Positions 37,246 through 51,944 of a stretch of 64,000 bases of DNA are shown piece by piece (the stretch's first letter is position 1; the number at the start of each line of letters is the position of its first letter). Under the pieces are notes generated by a model. It did no database searches and was not told the DNA's origin. It saw nothing but the letters and a program-made list of their open reading frames with translations. The DNA lies in assembly GCF_040939455.1 (NCBI RefSeq), contig NC_134120.1:14475001-14539000 (forward strand), given 5' to 3'. The translations under genes were made by a program, and so were the position numbers. The DNA is from Microcebus murinus. Lineage: Eukaryota; Chordata; Mammalia; Primates; Cheirogaleidae.

Positions 37246-38490
37246 GTTGAGAGAACTGTGCTTGAAAGCCCTGCTTCCCAGCTCCAAGGCTATTCACATT
37301 CATGGTTCTTTCATAGTTTACACTCTCATTGGAACCTAGAAACTATTAGATTCATTTCTGAACCAAGCTGAGTAAGTGGGAGACTATGTGGTTATGCTCG
37401 TGCCAATCATTCCAGGAGTCAACTCCAATTATTTTTGAACTTCCAGACCACACTGGTTATCATATTGAACAGGAAGCCTCATGAAATGTGGGACTTCTCT
37501 AGGAGGCTAACACCTAGAGATCACCAACACCAATATTCTCATATTTCTCCCAAATTATCTCAACATTTATCTTTTCTTCCCTAGAAATTTTGATTCTTGG
37601 CTAGGAATTAGGATATGCTTATATGACTTAGTGCCCCTTGCTTGTTCTAGTTATCTTCCAGGCTCTTCCTTCCAGGATAGAAAGGGCTTTCCTTTTCCTG
37701 GGTAGCAAAAACTTCCCTTATATTGTACCCTCATTTTATTCACTCAATTGTTTTCTCTATGCTTAATCCTCTAAGCCTTAGATTGATATATGAAAATCAA
37801 CTTAGAGAAGTCTGAAAAAGTACTTTTTTCTCTCATGAAATCCAGGCTTTGAAGATCATTGTCTCAACTGTGGACATTTAAAACTCTGCTTTTCAACTCC
37901 AAACCAAGCAATTATTTCCATGTCTTAGGCAGTTCGTGATGTTCCTTTCCTGGGCAATAAATTTGGGCTTAATGGCTGAAGGGCAGGCTACAAGTGATAG
38001 AAAACAAAAAATTCTCTGTCCCTGGAGAATGCTCTTTTCCTAACAGAAAAATTGGTTGACAACTACTGGCCTAGTAAATCTGCTAAATCTACAAGAATGA
38101 ATGAATACTTCCTTACATGTAATTCTCTTCAACTATTTTTATAATAGTTTTGCTGTGAACAATGTAAGGTTATATATTCTAGCAGGTGTCTCAAATGCAG
38201 GTATTTTGTATAGGAGATAGGTTGTTTGGTCAGCTGCATTTATCATCAAATGAGTATTTCCCCAAGCAAAGGAGCCTGGGATAGGGATAGGATGTCTAAC
38301 TGAAGCAAAAATGTGGTTCTGTGAATTTGCAATCTGTATAATTGTAGTTACATGGTTTACAAAGGTCCTGTGCATACAGCTTCACAGTTTTTCTGTGTCA
38401 CATGTAATACAGTCTTCTTCAGAAAACCAGAAGGAATCCTCAATCCACCATTTCACTTCCTCCATTTTTAACAATAATCATGATCATAAT
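37246..38490. other. Non-coding, unassigned
   Basis: No gene seen. The first 800 bases are less AT-rich than their surroundings and could be an unrecognised LTR, but no ends or duplications are visible. Confidence 0.35.
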
Positions 38491-38494
38491 AAGA

Positions 38495-38710
38495 GATAAC
38501 AGTAGAACACTTCTTGTGTTAACCAAACATAAGAAGCCACTGAAATGAGTGCCATGTATAAATCATCTCATCCAACTTTCTCACCTACCCTGTGGGATCC
38601 TGGCAGTATCTTCTTTGCATATATGAAAATATGAGGCTTTTACAAGTCCAATGGCATGGCCAGGCTACTGAGAATTGACCTGTATCTCAACCCAGATCCA
38701 TCTTCACTCT
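38495..38710 (-). repeat. MIR SINE, antisense
   Basis: Shows gtgccatgtataaatcatctcatccaactttctcacctaccctgtggga, then atgaaaatatgaggc and ggccaggctactgagaattgacctgtatctcaaccc, the reverse order of MIR. Confidence 0.65.
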
Positions 38711-39955
38711 TAATAATGTGGTTATAATGTCTCTTATATCCTACCATATTCTTTATTACACACTAATAGGGAAAAAAACTTCACTCATTTATTGCAGAAT
38801 ATAGTATATTGTTCTTCAAATATATGCTGCTATAGATGCATTTTACCACTTCAAATTTCTTTGGTACTCCAAGCTTACTGTGTTGTCATCTTTCCTAATC
38901 CACAGAGTAGTAGGTTGGGAGAAAATTCTGAAGGCAAAGTCAAGTATTGGTGTTTATGTATATGTGTATGTGTGTGTATAGTACAAAAAATACATCTATT
39001 TTTTCTGTCATTTGTAATCAATATAGAGATGCAGATTGTAAAGACAAACTTATCTTACTTTACCACTAGTTTAAATTTATGGTAGATCATTTAAGAAATC
39101 TTAGATTGTCAGCATGACTTCATTATTCATTTTAATTTTATATCATCTTAATTAAATAAAAATTCCTCTTTAAGTATCTAAAACTGAGGTAATCAGCTAG
39201 CATCTGAAGCAGCCCTAAAAAACATTTACTTTTTACTTTTCTTTAGAACAATCAATAAATTATTTGCCATGTCTTAAGTATAATAGAATGAATAAAATTA
39301 ATTTTTTAATTCAGTTTAAATGATTTTTACCTTTCTCAAATATTTATTGGAAAGAGATAAATCATTAATCCTGCCTGATTCTTGGAAATAGATAAATCTT
39401 AAATTTTGGAACTATATGAGTAAATATCTGATTCCATGGGATGAAAGTGATGTATAGGAGGGCTAGAAGTTAAAAACAAATGGAAACAAAAGGAAAGAAA
39501 GAAGGAAGAAAGGAGGAGGAATGGAAAAAGGGAAGGATAAAGATGATGGAATGGGAAGAGAGACAATTGAACAGTTTTGTTAAATATTATGGTTACAAAA
39601 TTACTAGAAAGCCTTTGTATTTTCCATAAGGAGACCAATTTTTCAAACTGGAATAAAGGCACAAACCATCAGCAAAAATATGTACTTTAAAAGAAATATA
39701 AATCACTTTTATTGTCACTAATAGAAGATGAATATTATTCCTAATAGAAATATAAATTGGAATAATCTTTATAGAAGCAATTTGAAAACATGCACATTTT
39801 GCACAGCACTCTCATTGCTGTGTTGCCTCTATGATAAAAGAAAGAAAAGAACCCAAAATTTTAAATAATAGAGTGTAGATGATATAAAAATATGTGCACA
39901 TGATGGAGCACTATGAATTATCAATTTTTAATATTTAATAATACATATTTAATGA
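38711..39955. other. Non-coding AT-rich DNA
   Basis: No gene. A TG-rich microsatellite lies at 38950-38981 and a purine-rich tract at 39475-39565. Confidence 0.4.
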
Positions 39956-39959
39956 AATG

Positions 39960-41070
39960 TTTACAGCTACATCAAACTAAAATGTTTCTGCACAACAAAG
40001 AAAAGAATTAACAAAGTGAAAAGGCAGTTTATAAATTGGGAGAATATATTTTCAAACTATATATTTGATAATGGGTTAATATGCAAAATATATAAGGGAC
40101 TCACACAACTCAATAGAAAACAACGAATAACTCAATTTAAAAATTGACAAAGGACCTGAATATACATTTCTCTGAAAAAGACATAAAAGTTGCCAATAGG
40201 TATATGAAAGGGTGCATTACATCACCAATCATCAGGGATATGTGATCAAAATTACCACAGAATATCATTTCACACCTATGAAGATGCCTTTTATCAAAAT
40301 ATCAAGAAATAACAAGTGTTTGTGAGGATGCAGAGAAAAGGGAACCCTTACACACTGTTGATAGGAATGTCGATTGGTGCCGCCATGGGGGAAAACAATA
40401 TATAGGTTTACAAAGAAATTAAAAATAGATTCCTATATGATCCAACAATCCCTGTTCTGAGTATATATACAAAGGAAATGAAATTGCCATCTCAAAAGGC
40501 TATCTATACTCCTGTGTTGTGTATATTGTGCATAAGTACATAACGTGCACTTCACTGCAGCATTATTCACAACAGCCAACACATGGAAACAAACTAAGTG
40601 ATAATCAACAGATGAATGGATAAAGAAATTGTAGTGTCTGTGATGGAATATTATTCAGCCTTTAAAAAGGAGAAGATCTTGCCATTGGTGACAAACATAG
40701 ATGAACCTAGAATATATTATGCTAAGTGAAATAAGCAAGACAAAGAACGAAAAACACTGCATGACCTCACTTATATATGGAATCTTAAAAAAATAAATAA
40801 ATATATAGAAACAGAGAGTTTAATGGTAGTTACCATTGGTGGGGGTGGGGAGATGGAGATGGGGAGATGTAGGTCAATGGGTACAAAGTTGCAGATTTGC
40901 AGGATGAGTAAGTCTAAAGATTTAAGATACAACATGAGAACTATAGTCAATAATATTGTATTGTCTGTTGGTAATGTTCCAAGAGAGTAGATTTTAGGTA
41001 TTATTACAACAAATGTATATGTATATCAACATAAGTATATCAAAACATCATGTTGTACACTTTCAACACA
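39960..41070 (+). mobile_element. Old L1 3' end (L1MA/L1MB type), sense
   Basis: From gctacatcaaactaaaatgtttctgcac through tatttgataatgggttaatatgc, ccacagaatatcatttcacacc, gattcctatatgatccaacaatccc and gaatggataaagaaattgtagtg, into the 3' UTR with atagtcaataatattgtattg. It is 5'-truncated, with a CA-rich end at 41070-41094. Confidence 0.9.
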
Positions 41071-41094
41071 CACACACACACATATACACAAAAA
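41070..41094 (+). repeat. (CA)n microsatellite at L1 tail
   Basis: A run of about nine CA units directly follows the L1 3' UTR. Confidence 0.85.
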
Positions 41095-41639
41095 ATCAGA
41101 CCTAAAACAAGTGAGCATTCTGATCTTTGCTTGAACAAACATGTCCATACTTCTTAAATAATACTGCACTGGCTATAAGAAGGGTGGAGGCATCAGGTAT
41201 TTTTGATTAAAACATTTATATATATATATGTATTTATAGTATGTAACCCTACTTATTTAACTCTCAGATAACACATTTTTTAAATAATTTAGCATCACTG
41301 AAATCCAGAAAGAGCTTGTACTCATTGCCAGCCAGGACCTGCTAAGAAATGACATAGTCATTATTGCTTGTGCATGCACATCAAAAGTGGTAAAGCAAAT
41401 GTCAGAGACTTGGTGCATCAGCAATGTCCTTAATTGCACAGAAAATGATTTAGCATGAAAAAAATCAAAAATGTATTTAAAAAATGGGACTAGGCATTTA
41501 AAGAAATTTTGAACTATTTTACTAAATTTATTTCACTTGTAATTCCCCTATTATCTGTGTACTAGAATGTACATCAATAAAAAAAGTTTTAAAAAGTCTA
41601 ACAAGCTCTTTCAATAAACGTATAAAATAATACATCTGA

Positions 41640-41706
41640 ATAGATCAAAAATCCACATATAAGTGGACCAGCACAGTTCAAACACGTGTTGTTTAAGGGT
41701 CAACCA
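41640..41706 (-). mobile_element. Tigger2-like terminal fragment
   Basis: On the minus strand the terminus reads ggttgacccttaaacaacac, then gtgtttgaactgtgctggtcc and acttatatgtggattttt, the well-known Tigger2-type end. It abuts TA at 41707. The opposite end was not found within the preceding 500 bases, so the element is truncated or its inner part has decayed. Confidence 0.75.
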
Positions 41707-41709
41707 TAT

Positions 41710-44675
<2,966 letters not shown>

Positions 44676-44679
44676 TATT

Positions 44680-45475
44680 AGTTATCTATTGCTGTGCAGC
44701 AAATTATCCCAAACTTTAGCAACTTAAATCCACAAGCATTTCTTATCTTACAGTATGCACTGATCAGGAATTGGGGAGCAGATTGGCTAGGTGGTTCTGG
44801 CTCAGGTACTCATGAGGTTACAGTCCAGATGTGAGCCAAAGCTGCAGTCCTCTGAGGATAAGCTGAGCTGGAGGGTCCCCCTGCGATATAGCTCCTTCAG
44901 ATCACTGACGGCATGAAGCCTCCATTTTTTTTTTCAGAATATTACGGGAGTACAAGCAATTTGATTACATATATTGCCTTTGCACTGCCCGAGTCAGAGC
45001 TACAAGCGTGTCCATCCCCCCGAAAATGTGCACCGCACCAAATCACAATGAGATTATCACTTAGCTCAAGTGAGAATGGGCTTTCATCAAAAAGTCCCAA
45101 AACAACAAATGTTTGGCATGGATGTGGAGAGATAGGTAGATTCATATACTGCTGGTGGAACTTGCAAATTAGTACAACCTCTATGGAAATACCTCAAATA
45201 CCTTTTAGATACCTCAAAGAACTAAAAATAGAACTACCATTTGATCCAGCAAGCCTCCATTTCTTGCTGGAGATTGACTAGAGGCCTGTTTTTCGTCACA
45301 TGAGGCTTGCCATAAGGCCACACATGATGTAACAGCTAACTTCATCCAAAGCGAGTGATGTGAGAAAGAACAAGAAGAAGCCTCACTGCCTTTTATGACC
45401 TAGTCTCAGAATTCCACACTTTCACTTCTACTTTACTCCATTTTTTACAGGTGAGTCACTAATTCCAGCAACTCT
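44680..45475 (+). mobile_element. MaLR-type LTR, sense, split by an L1 insertion
   Basis: Starts gttagttatctattgctgtgcagcaaattatccc, then aactttagcaacttaaat and tcttatcttacagt, and after the insertion resumes with acaggaggc-like text and ttttatgacctagtctcagaattcc and caggtgagtcactaattccagca. The wording is that of a common mammalian LTR that I place with MaLR from memory. An L1 with target duplication interrupts it at 44928-45250. Confidence 0.6.
44928..45250 (-). mobile_element. Twin-primed (5'-inverted) young L1 insertion
   Basis: The 12-bp target duplication aagcctccattt occurs at 44916-44927 and 45251-45262. Inside, 44928 to about 45041 is the strepsirrhine-type L1 3' end in antisense (T run, cagaatattacgggagtacaa, gtgtccatcccccc). 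From about 45042 to 45250 an ORF2 segment runs in sense (aatcacaatgagattatcactt through ctaccatttgatccagcaa). Opposite orientation of the two halves inside one duplication is the signature of twin priming. The 122-codon + ORF here is chimeric L1 text. Confidence 0.92.
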
Positions 45476-46126
45476 CAAAATGAGAGCAATGAAACTCCAC
45501 ATCTTAGAATGAAGACTATCAAATGACTTTATGTACATATTTTAAAACATCACAGGCTTTTGAGTTTCCTAAAGGATGATTATATTATGAAACCTTTAAG
45601 AGAAACATCGTGTAAGCAATACATGACAACCAGAAGTAAACTGATTTTATCAGTGGAAGATATTAATTTTCTTCTTGCTACTTACTGAAGAGAAATTAGA
45701 TTAGCTTAATTCTTCCACGCCCATCTTAAAATTTTTATAAGCAACAACTAGAAGAAATTCTAGAACGAATAGAATCATTTGATATGGGCATTGCTATAGT
45801 TTTTTTCCTTCTGTTCCTTAGTTCTACATTTTTATTTGAAATCACAGCTACCTCAAAATTTCCCTCCATTATTATATGTGGTAGTTCATGATTTCCAATA
45901 TGGAAATCATGAGAGCAAATTTTATGAGAGAAAATTGCTCTCATAAAAGAATGTCTGAACCTCCTGCTTACCAGGCACTGAAACTCAGATATGAGAGTAT
46001 TATGGCCCAGAGTTAAATTGTCTAACTTTTTTAGAACCAATTAAGTGGCCAAAAATATCTGAGGGATGAAAGTAGAAATTACTTTTTTAACAGGTATAAA
46101 TCAGAGCCCTGACTGCTATGATCAGC
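45476..46126. other. Non-coding, contains hairpin cluster
   Basis: No gene seen apart from the overlapping inverted repeats at 45886-45948. The 101-codon minus ORF at 45735-46040 has no recognisable content. Confidence 0.4.
45886..45948. repeat. Three overlapping inverted repeats
   Basis: Hairpin 1 (45886-45912) has 11-bp perfect arms, tcatgatttcc and ggaaatcatga. Hairpin 2 (45909-45944) has arms atgagagca and tgctctcat with further pairing inside. Hairpin 3 (45920-45948) has 11-bp perfect arms, ttttatgagag and ctctcataaaa. The arms share the word atgagag, so the structures compete. Confidence 0.9.
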
Positions 46127-46140
46127 AAAACTGATCATAA

Positions 46141-46466
46141 GGCTGGGCGCGGTGGCTCACGCCTGTAATCCTAGCTCTCTGGGAGGCCGAGGCGGGCGGA
46201 TCGCTCGAGGTCAGGAGTTCGAAACCAGCCTGAGCAAGAGCGAGACCCCGTCTCTACTATAAATAGAAAGAAATTAATTGGCCAACTAATATATATAGAA
46301 AAAATTAGCCGGGCATGGTGGCGCATGCCTGTAGTCCCAGCTACTTGGGAGGCTGAGACAGAAGGATCACTTGAGCCCAGGAGTTTGAGGTTGCTGTGAG
46401 CTAGGCTGACGCCACGGCACTCACTCTAGCCTGGGCAACAAAGTGAGACTCTGTCTCAAAAAAAAA
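46141..46466 (+). mobile_element. Lemur/galago-type dimeric Alu, young, with target duplication
   Basis: The 14-bp target duplication aaaactgatcataa lies at 46127-46140 and 46463-46476. The dimer begins ggctgggcgcggtggctcac and has the strepsirrhine middle segment (ttggccaactaat, gaaaaaattagccgggcatgg) and right arm (ggttgctgtgagctaggctgacgccacggcactc). Many CpGs survive in the left arm, so it is recent. It has no coding role. Confidence 0.95.
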
Positions 46467-46476
46467 CTGATCATAA

Positions 46477-47505
46477 AACTGCCATGATCAGTCAAAACTG
46501 AAAAACTGAAGAGAATTGACATCAAAGGACATGTAAGAAACCTGGAAGGATGTCCTGGATGTCTCCCAGCCTGCATAACCTCTGGGGCCACTTCATTAAG
46601 TCTTATGTTTAAATCCTGAGTAATTATTTTTCCCTTCTTTCACTAAAAATTTTACTATCAATTATATGCCACAGCGAACCCTGCCATTACCTGTATCTTA
46701 GCCTACATTAGTTCATAGTACTTTATTCTGACTAAACCGAGCACACTATAATTTATACTGAATTTCCAATGCTAATAATGAATTATCCATTCTAACGGAA
46801 GCAAATATTGATATAGATAACTGAGAAGAGGAGACTTTCAAAACATCAGCTTGGTAACTGGTCTTTCATTCATTCATTTACTAGTATAGGGTGGGAAAAA
46901 TACATACCAGCACAGATTTAGATTAGTGCATGAAAAAAATCACAAGAATATTTTTTAGTCTTCAATTTAACACTAAGTATGTTTGCTTCTAAATTAAGTG
47001 GATTCTTAGGCACTGTAAAATTCACTGCATTGCAATGGGGGAAGAGAGGAAGTGTGATTGATAAAACCTACCAAGGAATGTGTCATGCTTTTAAGAACTA
47101 GGCCATGCTATTCATGAAGACTCCCTCGAAAAGAATTAAGATAAACCCTGATGTGATGGTAGAATAATGGCTGAAAATAAAAAGTAAAGTGTTTCAGGTG
47201 ATACTGGCAGGTTGTCCTATTTTATGAAACTAATAATTTTAAAGACCGCTGCTTGAAGTATTTTATTTTGGAATAAATTTTCCATACTATAATCAGTACT
47301 GTGCAGTTTTATAGAAATTTCCTATTTCTAGATATCTGAACCCTTCCCAGCAATGAATGGGAATGTTGCCCTAAATTTGTTGTTTTTCACTGGTATAATT
47401 AGAATGTTTGAATGACTGTGAACCAAGACAAATAACAGAGCTAAAACACAAGGAAGTTTTCAACAATCACCAGGAGGAAAAATATTGAGAAAATAGATCT
47501 CCAAA
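46477..47505. other. Non-coding, no recognised feature
   Basis: No gene or nameable repeat seen. Confidence 0.35.
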
Positions 47506-47656
47506 TCCATTTATTTGACCAGTATTTATTGGGTGCTACTATGTGTCAAGCCTATACTATATTCTAAGGACACAATAGAGAGCAAGACAAAAAGTTTTCA
47601 TTTGCTTATGAAGCTTATGGAAAGTAAATAAGTCCAGCAATTGAGAAGCAAATAAG

Positions 47657-48110
47657 ATGAGGTACCCTGGTGCAATGTTCCAGTGCAAACAGTGTGTGGT
47701 AGGCATGGAGGTATGCTGCCCAGAAGCCCTTTCAGTGAGGGGCATGCTGAACAGCAGTGGGGAGTGTGGTCAGGAGACAGCTGTCCACACTCCAGCTGTC
47801 AACAACTCAGGTTCTGCCATGGCTGCCAAGAGCTGCTTCAGCCAAGGTCATGCCTATCCTGTGGTTGCATCCAGGGAGGGAACAAAGTTGGACCATTTCA
47901 GCCCAAAGTGGACAACTCTGATGGGCCATACTCATTTCAGAGCATCCTGCTAAGTTAGTTAAGGGTTTTTCATGCATACACTGTAGTTTGACTCCTTTCT
48001 TTACTCAATTCTAGCCCCTTCTTTCCTTTCACTGGAGTTGATCCATAAGAAACAACTCCCACACCAATCTCCATCTCAACATCTGTTTCCAGAGAACCTG
48101 ACCTGCAACC
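47657..48110. mobile_element. Unidentified ~450-bp insertion within L2
   Basis: This less AT-rich block lies between two L2 parts that join in order. The word aagcaaata flanks it on both sides (about 47646-47654 and 48111-48119), possibly a 9-bp target duplication. I recognise no family. The two overlapping + ORFs of 91 and 98 codons in different frames look accidental. Confidence 0.45.
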
Positions 48111-48810
48111 AAGCAAATAGCAGGAACATTTAACACAGCAGGAGAGGAGCAATCAGGGAATGCTTACTAGAAGAAGTAGCACTAAAACTAAGATCTGAAC
48201 ATGGATGGAGGCTAACCAAGTAATTTTGCAAGGAAAAGGACAGAGAGCAAGAAGGCAAAGGATGTTTCAGAGGCCAAACCCAAAGTTCTAGTGAAAAAGA
48301 AGTACGGAAAGAAAGGCGCATGTTTTGCACAGAGGGAAAAAATAGGACTTGAGAAACAGGTCAGACTTAAAAGCACTTCAAAAACCTATTTGAGATCAAA
48401 ATTTATCATAAAAAAACCACAGGAGAATTTAAGCATGGGCGTGATCATTCTGCCTACAGTAGAGAGACACATATGGGGTGACAGTGCTATAGCCAGGGCA
48501 CCCAAATAAGCAATTGATGTCATCTGGGTAAGAGATTATAATAAAATAGAGAGTTGGGTCAGATGAGTATAAATGAATAGACACAAATAATACTGTAGTG
48601 ATAGAATTAACAGGGCCTTTTGATTTGTTAGATGTGAATGGTAATAGAGAAAGAAAAATCAAAAATGCTGATTTGTTTTCTAGTTGACAGAACTGGATAG
48701 ATATTGGCACTGTTCACTGAGATAGGACACATGAGAAAAGGAGAAGGTAGAGATGATTTCAGCTTTGGACATGACACAATTGATACAGAAATCTGTTGTT
48801 AAAGAGGAGA

Positions 48811-48902
48811 TCACCAGCATTATCAGCATACCATCAGCATGGCATCAGCATGGCATTATTCAATCATATCATTAATCCTGTCAGCATGTCATCAGCATAC
48901 AC
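48811..48902 (+). repeat. Short imperfect repeats of atcagcat
   Basis: The word atcagcat or a close variant occurs about seven times between 48811 and 48902, partly in an 11-bp rhythm (atcagcatggc). L2 has a single atcagcat at this point, so this is local expansion. Confidence 0.7.
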
Positions 48903-49000
48903 ATGCTCACTGAAGCTTATGCATGAGGTTGGAGAATTTCCAGGGATGGACATTCAAGTGAGAAAAGAGGAGGGACTTGGGCAAAATGGTAGGTGATATC

Positions 49001-50640
49001 AACATTGAAGAAATGGCAGAAGAAACATAGCCTACTTAGGAGAGAAGACAAGAAAGAAAAGGAATGACATTATCTACAGAATTTAACAGTATCACAGTGA
49101 CATGGACTGGGCAGGACACAGCCAGATTAGAAGGAGTCAGGAGTGAGAGAGCAATGGAGGTACCTAATGTAGAAACTTCCCAAGACATGCAACATGAAAA
49201 GGAAGACAAAGTGGGGAGGGGAGGGAAAGAAAACCAGACAGAGGGAGCTATGAGAACCAAAGAGAGTTACTGTTGATGTTGTTGATATTGATGATAATAA
49301 TGATGCTTTGTTGTTGCTGGGTTTGTTGTTGATTTTTTTTAACAGGAGACATCAGAATATGGGATCCAGAGAACAAATGGCAGCATTACTTTTGGAGTGG
49401 AGAAAAGATGCCTCTTGAATTGTAGCATGAGAGGAAGGGGAAAGAATGGATGGTGAGAGTCAAGTTCTTAAGTCTAGAAGGAAAACTAAGAAATTTTCTT
49501 TTTTTGGACTCTATAATCTCTATAAAGTACAAGAGTAAGTCAGCTGCTGAGAGAGATCCTGACTAGTAGGCAAGGATTTTTGACAAAAGAGATTATTTTG
49601 AAAGCAGTCTTGGAGATTAGGGAAAATAGCTAATGGTAAAAAGAAAAAACAGGAGGGTTGCTGAGCAATCGATAACAAACTTCCTGCTTCTCCTGATTAT
49701 TTGATTATTTGCTTTCCTCCATTCTAATAAATAGCAGGGAGTTTTTATCCATCACAGCAAGAATCTTCAGCTTGTTTATATGGGCATCTGTTTCTCACCC
49801 CTCACCCTGTGGTTGTTTTATAAATGAATACAGAACAACACCCCAGGGAAAATCTGCTTCCTGCATTCCAAAAGAAAAGTTAAATTCAAGGAACTAGTTT
49901 ACAATGGTGCTAACGACCAGAATTTATACAATCATGGATACAAAATTGCAACCATGCAGGCTGCTCAGTCCAATTATCCTTCTATTGCCACCCCAGGGAG
50001 ATAGTCATCAATATAGAGTCCCTCTTGAAGTAAACCCAAGAGGCTGAATCTCTGAAGTACCAAAATATCTTATTAAAGGAGATTTCAAATATAAGATATT
50101 CCATGGTAAGAGATCTCAAGACAGTTCTTTTTATGAAGTTCCAAGCTGTATTTAGAAGTTCTAGTGGATACTATAATTTGAAACTTTTTTTTTATAATTT
50201 GAAACTTTTTAATCATAGCTTTCACTCTATTGATGTTATGCACAAGTAGAGTTATAAACAAATGAATCATGGAATGTAAATACCTAGGTTTTATGAATAA
50301 CCATTACAGAAAAATAAAAATTTGTAAAACAAACATGTAAGAAGATTCTTATTCATACTCTGAAATGATGACTTGCATTATTGCAGATTTTTTATAGGAG
50401 TATATGATTTTAAATAAAAATGTGAAGATATTTGATCTAATAAAATCTCTTAAGGGAGTGTTTAATCCTCAATCATACTCTCTCTTTGTTCTTCTACCTC
50501 CCTTACTCCTGTTCCCATCTGGCTCTGTCCTTTTCTACACAAAAATAGTTAATCACTCATATTAAAATTAAACAACCAAAAACAGTTTTATTTCTATATA
50601 AATGGAAAGAAAGAAGGGAATAGGTAGATAGATTTCCATA
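49001..50640. other. Non-coding, no recognised gene
   Basis: Purine-rich text near 49000-49270 may be further L2. A 19-bp direct duplication around tataatttgaaacttttt lies at about 50172-50210. No gene seen. Confidence 0.4.
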
Positions 50641-50663
50641 GGGCCTAAGAAATTCAAAACACA

Positions 50664-51347
50664 GTGGAAAGCCTCAAAAATAGGGTAGACCAAACAGAAG
50701 AAAGAATCTCAGAGCTGGAAGACAACTCATTCAAATCAAATAAGTTAATCACAGAGCAGAAAAATAAGAGACATGAGCAAAGCTTACAAGAATTGTGGGA
50801 TTATACGAAGAAAAATAACCTGTGGGTCCACTGGATTCCCGAGAAGGAGGAAGAAAAAACTCAAGGGTTAGATAAGCTTTTTGAAGAAATAATTGAGGAA
50901 AACTTCCCAGGTCTAACCAGTAACCTAGAATTAGAAATACAAGAGGCCAAAAAGACTCCTGGGAGATACAATGCAAACAGGAAAACACCATGCCATGTAG
51001 TCATCAGACTGACCAAAATATCAACAAAAGAGACCCTCCTATAAGCTGTGAGACACAGGAAGGAAATTACATATAAAGGAAAACCAATCTGAATAACTCC
51101 AGATTTCTCAACTGAAACAATACAAGCAAGTAGGGAATGGGGACCCACTTTCACTCTTTTAAAACAAAATAACGCCCAGGCTAGAATCTTGTACCCTGCA
51201 AAATTAAGCTTCATATATGAAGGAGAAATTAAGACATTCTCAGATAAGCAAAGTCTCAGAGAATTCACCAAGACAAGACCAGCCCTACAAGAAGTACTCA
51301 AAACAGTGTTACGCACGGAACACCATAATAAAAACTCACGAATATAA
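50664..51347 (+). pseudogene. L1 ORF1p C-terminal portion with two nonsense codons
   Basis: One frame is kept over 228 codons without a frameshift. It covers the end of the coiled coil (RVDQTEERISELED), the RRM domain (LWVHWIPEKEEE, with ENFPGL and CHVVIRL), and the C-terminal domain (RILYPAKLSFIYEGEIKTF, ALQEVLKTVL). Stops at 51042 and 51090 break it before the natural stop at 51345. ORF1p is the RNA-binding chaperone of the L1 particle; this copy is dead. Confidence 0.9.
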
Positions 51348-51431
51348 AAACAACCAAATCCCAAAGATTAAAGGCCAGATACTACAATGGCTCAAGAGAG
51401 AAATCAAAGTAACAACATCCAACCCAACAGA

Positions 51432-51670
51432 ATGAACAGTAATTTACCTTACCTATCAGTTCTCTCAATAAATGTGAATGGCTTAAACTCTCCACTCAAG
51501 AGACATAGGCTGGCTGAATGGATAAGAAAATACAGGCCAAGTATATGCTGTCCTCAGGAAACACATCTAACCTGCAAGGATGCATATAGACTAAAAGTAA
51601 AAGGGTGGAGATCAGTATTCCAAGCAAGTGGAAGCCAAAAGAAGGCTGGTGTGGCAGTTCTAATTTCAGT
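51432..51670 (+). pseudogene. L1 ORF2p start (endonuclease domain), truncated
   Basis: Starts MNSNLPYLSVLSINVNGLNS, 84 bases after the ORF1 stop, and continues through RHRLAEWIRKYRPSICCPQE and KVKGWRSVFQASGSQKKAGV. The Asn of NVNGLN and the Glu of QETHL, both catalytic in the L1 endonuclease, are present. It breaks off after about 79 codons, without most of the endonuclease or any reverse transcriptase. Confidence 0.9.
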
Positions 51671-51944
51671 TACTTTAAAATATTTTATTTTTTCAGCCAC
51701 CAATTTTTACTGCCTGCTGAATTTCCTCTCTCTAAATCACTATTGATCCCCAAATTGTCAAATTTAATGGATTTCTTTCCATCCTTGTCTGCATCTGACA
51801 AAGTTTATTTCCTGTTCAACAGCCCTAAGAATTTTTCAGGAATCAGAGGACCCATATGCTTCATGATAGCCTCAGCCTATCCAGGAAATCTCATTCCCCT
51901 TGACATGGGTCTATGGGGCAACCCTTAGCCAAATGGGTATATAT

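Larger units (their letters stand above)
47510..49000 (-). repeat. L2 (LINE2), antisense, interrupted
   Basis: 47520-47655 is the reversed L2 3' end (ttattgggtgctactatgtgtcaagc). It resumes at about 48125 with cagggaatgcttactagaagaagta-gcac and aactaagatctgaacatgg, and continues through aaaggatgtttcagagg and cactgttcactgagataggacaca to the ORF2 part near 48900. About 460 bp between them is a later insertion. Confidence 0.65.
50645..51670 (+). mobile_element. L1 internal fragment (ORF1 3' part to ORF2 start), sense
   Basis: A relatively well-kept L1 piece that contains neither the 5' end nor the 3' UTR. It runs from the ORF1 coiled coil to the beginning of the ORF2 endonuclease and then breaks off at about gttctaatttcag. 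Loss of both ends means a later deletion or recombination rather than simple 5' truncation. Confidence 0.9.

Noticed and set aside
41257..41439. 60-codon minus ORF next to the Tigger2-like end, considered as a retrocopy
   Set aside because: No parent recognised and no retrocopy hallmarks.
48811..48902. Repeated atcagcat words considered as a CRISPR-like or regulatory array
   Set aside because: Spacing is irregular, the host DNA is a mammalian L2, and local slippage explains it.
50861..51364. 167-codon minus-strand ORF
   Set aside because: It is antisense to the L1 ORF1 fragment, which explains its openness.
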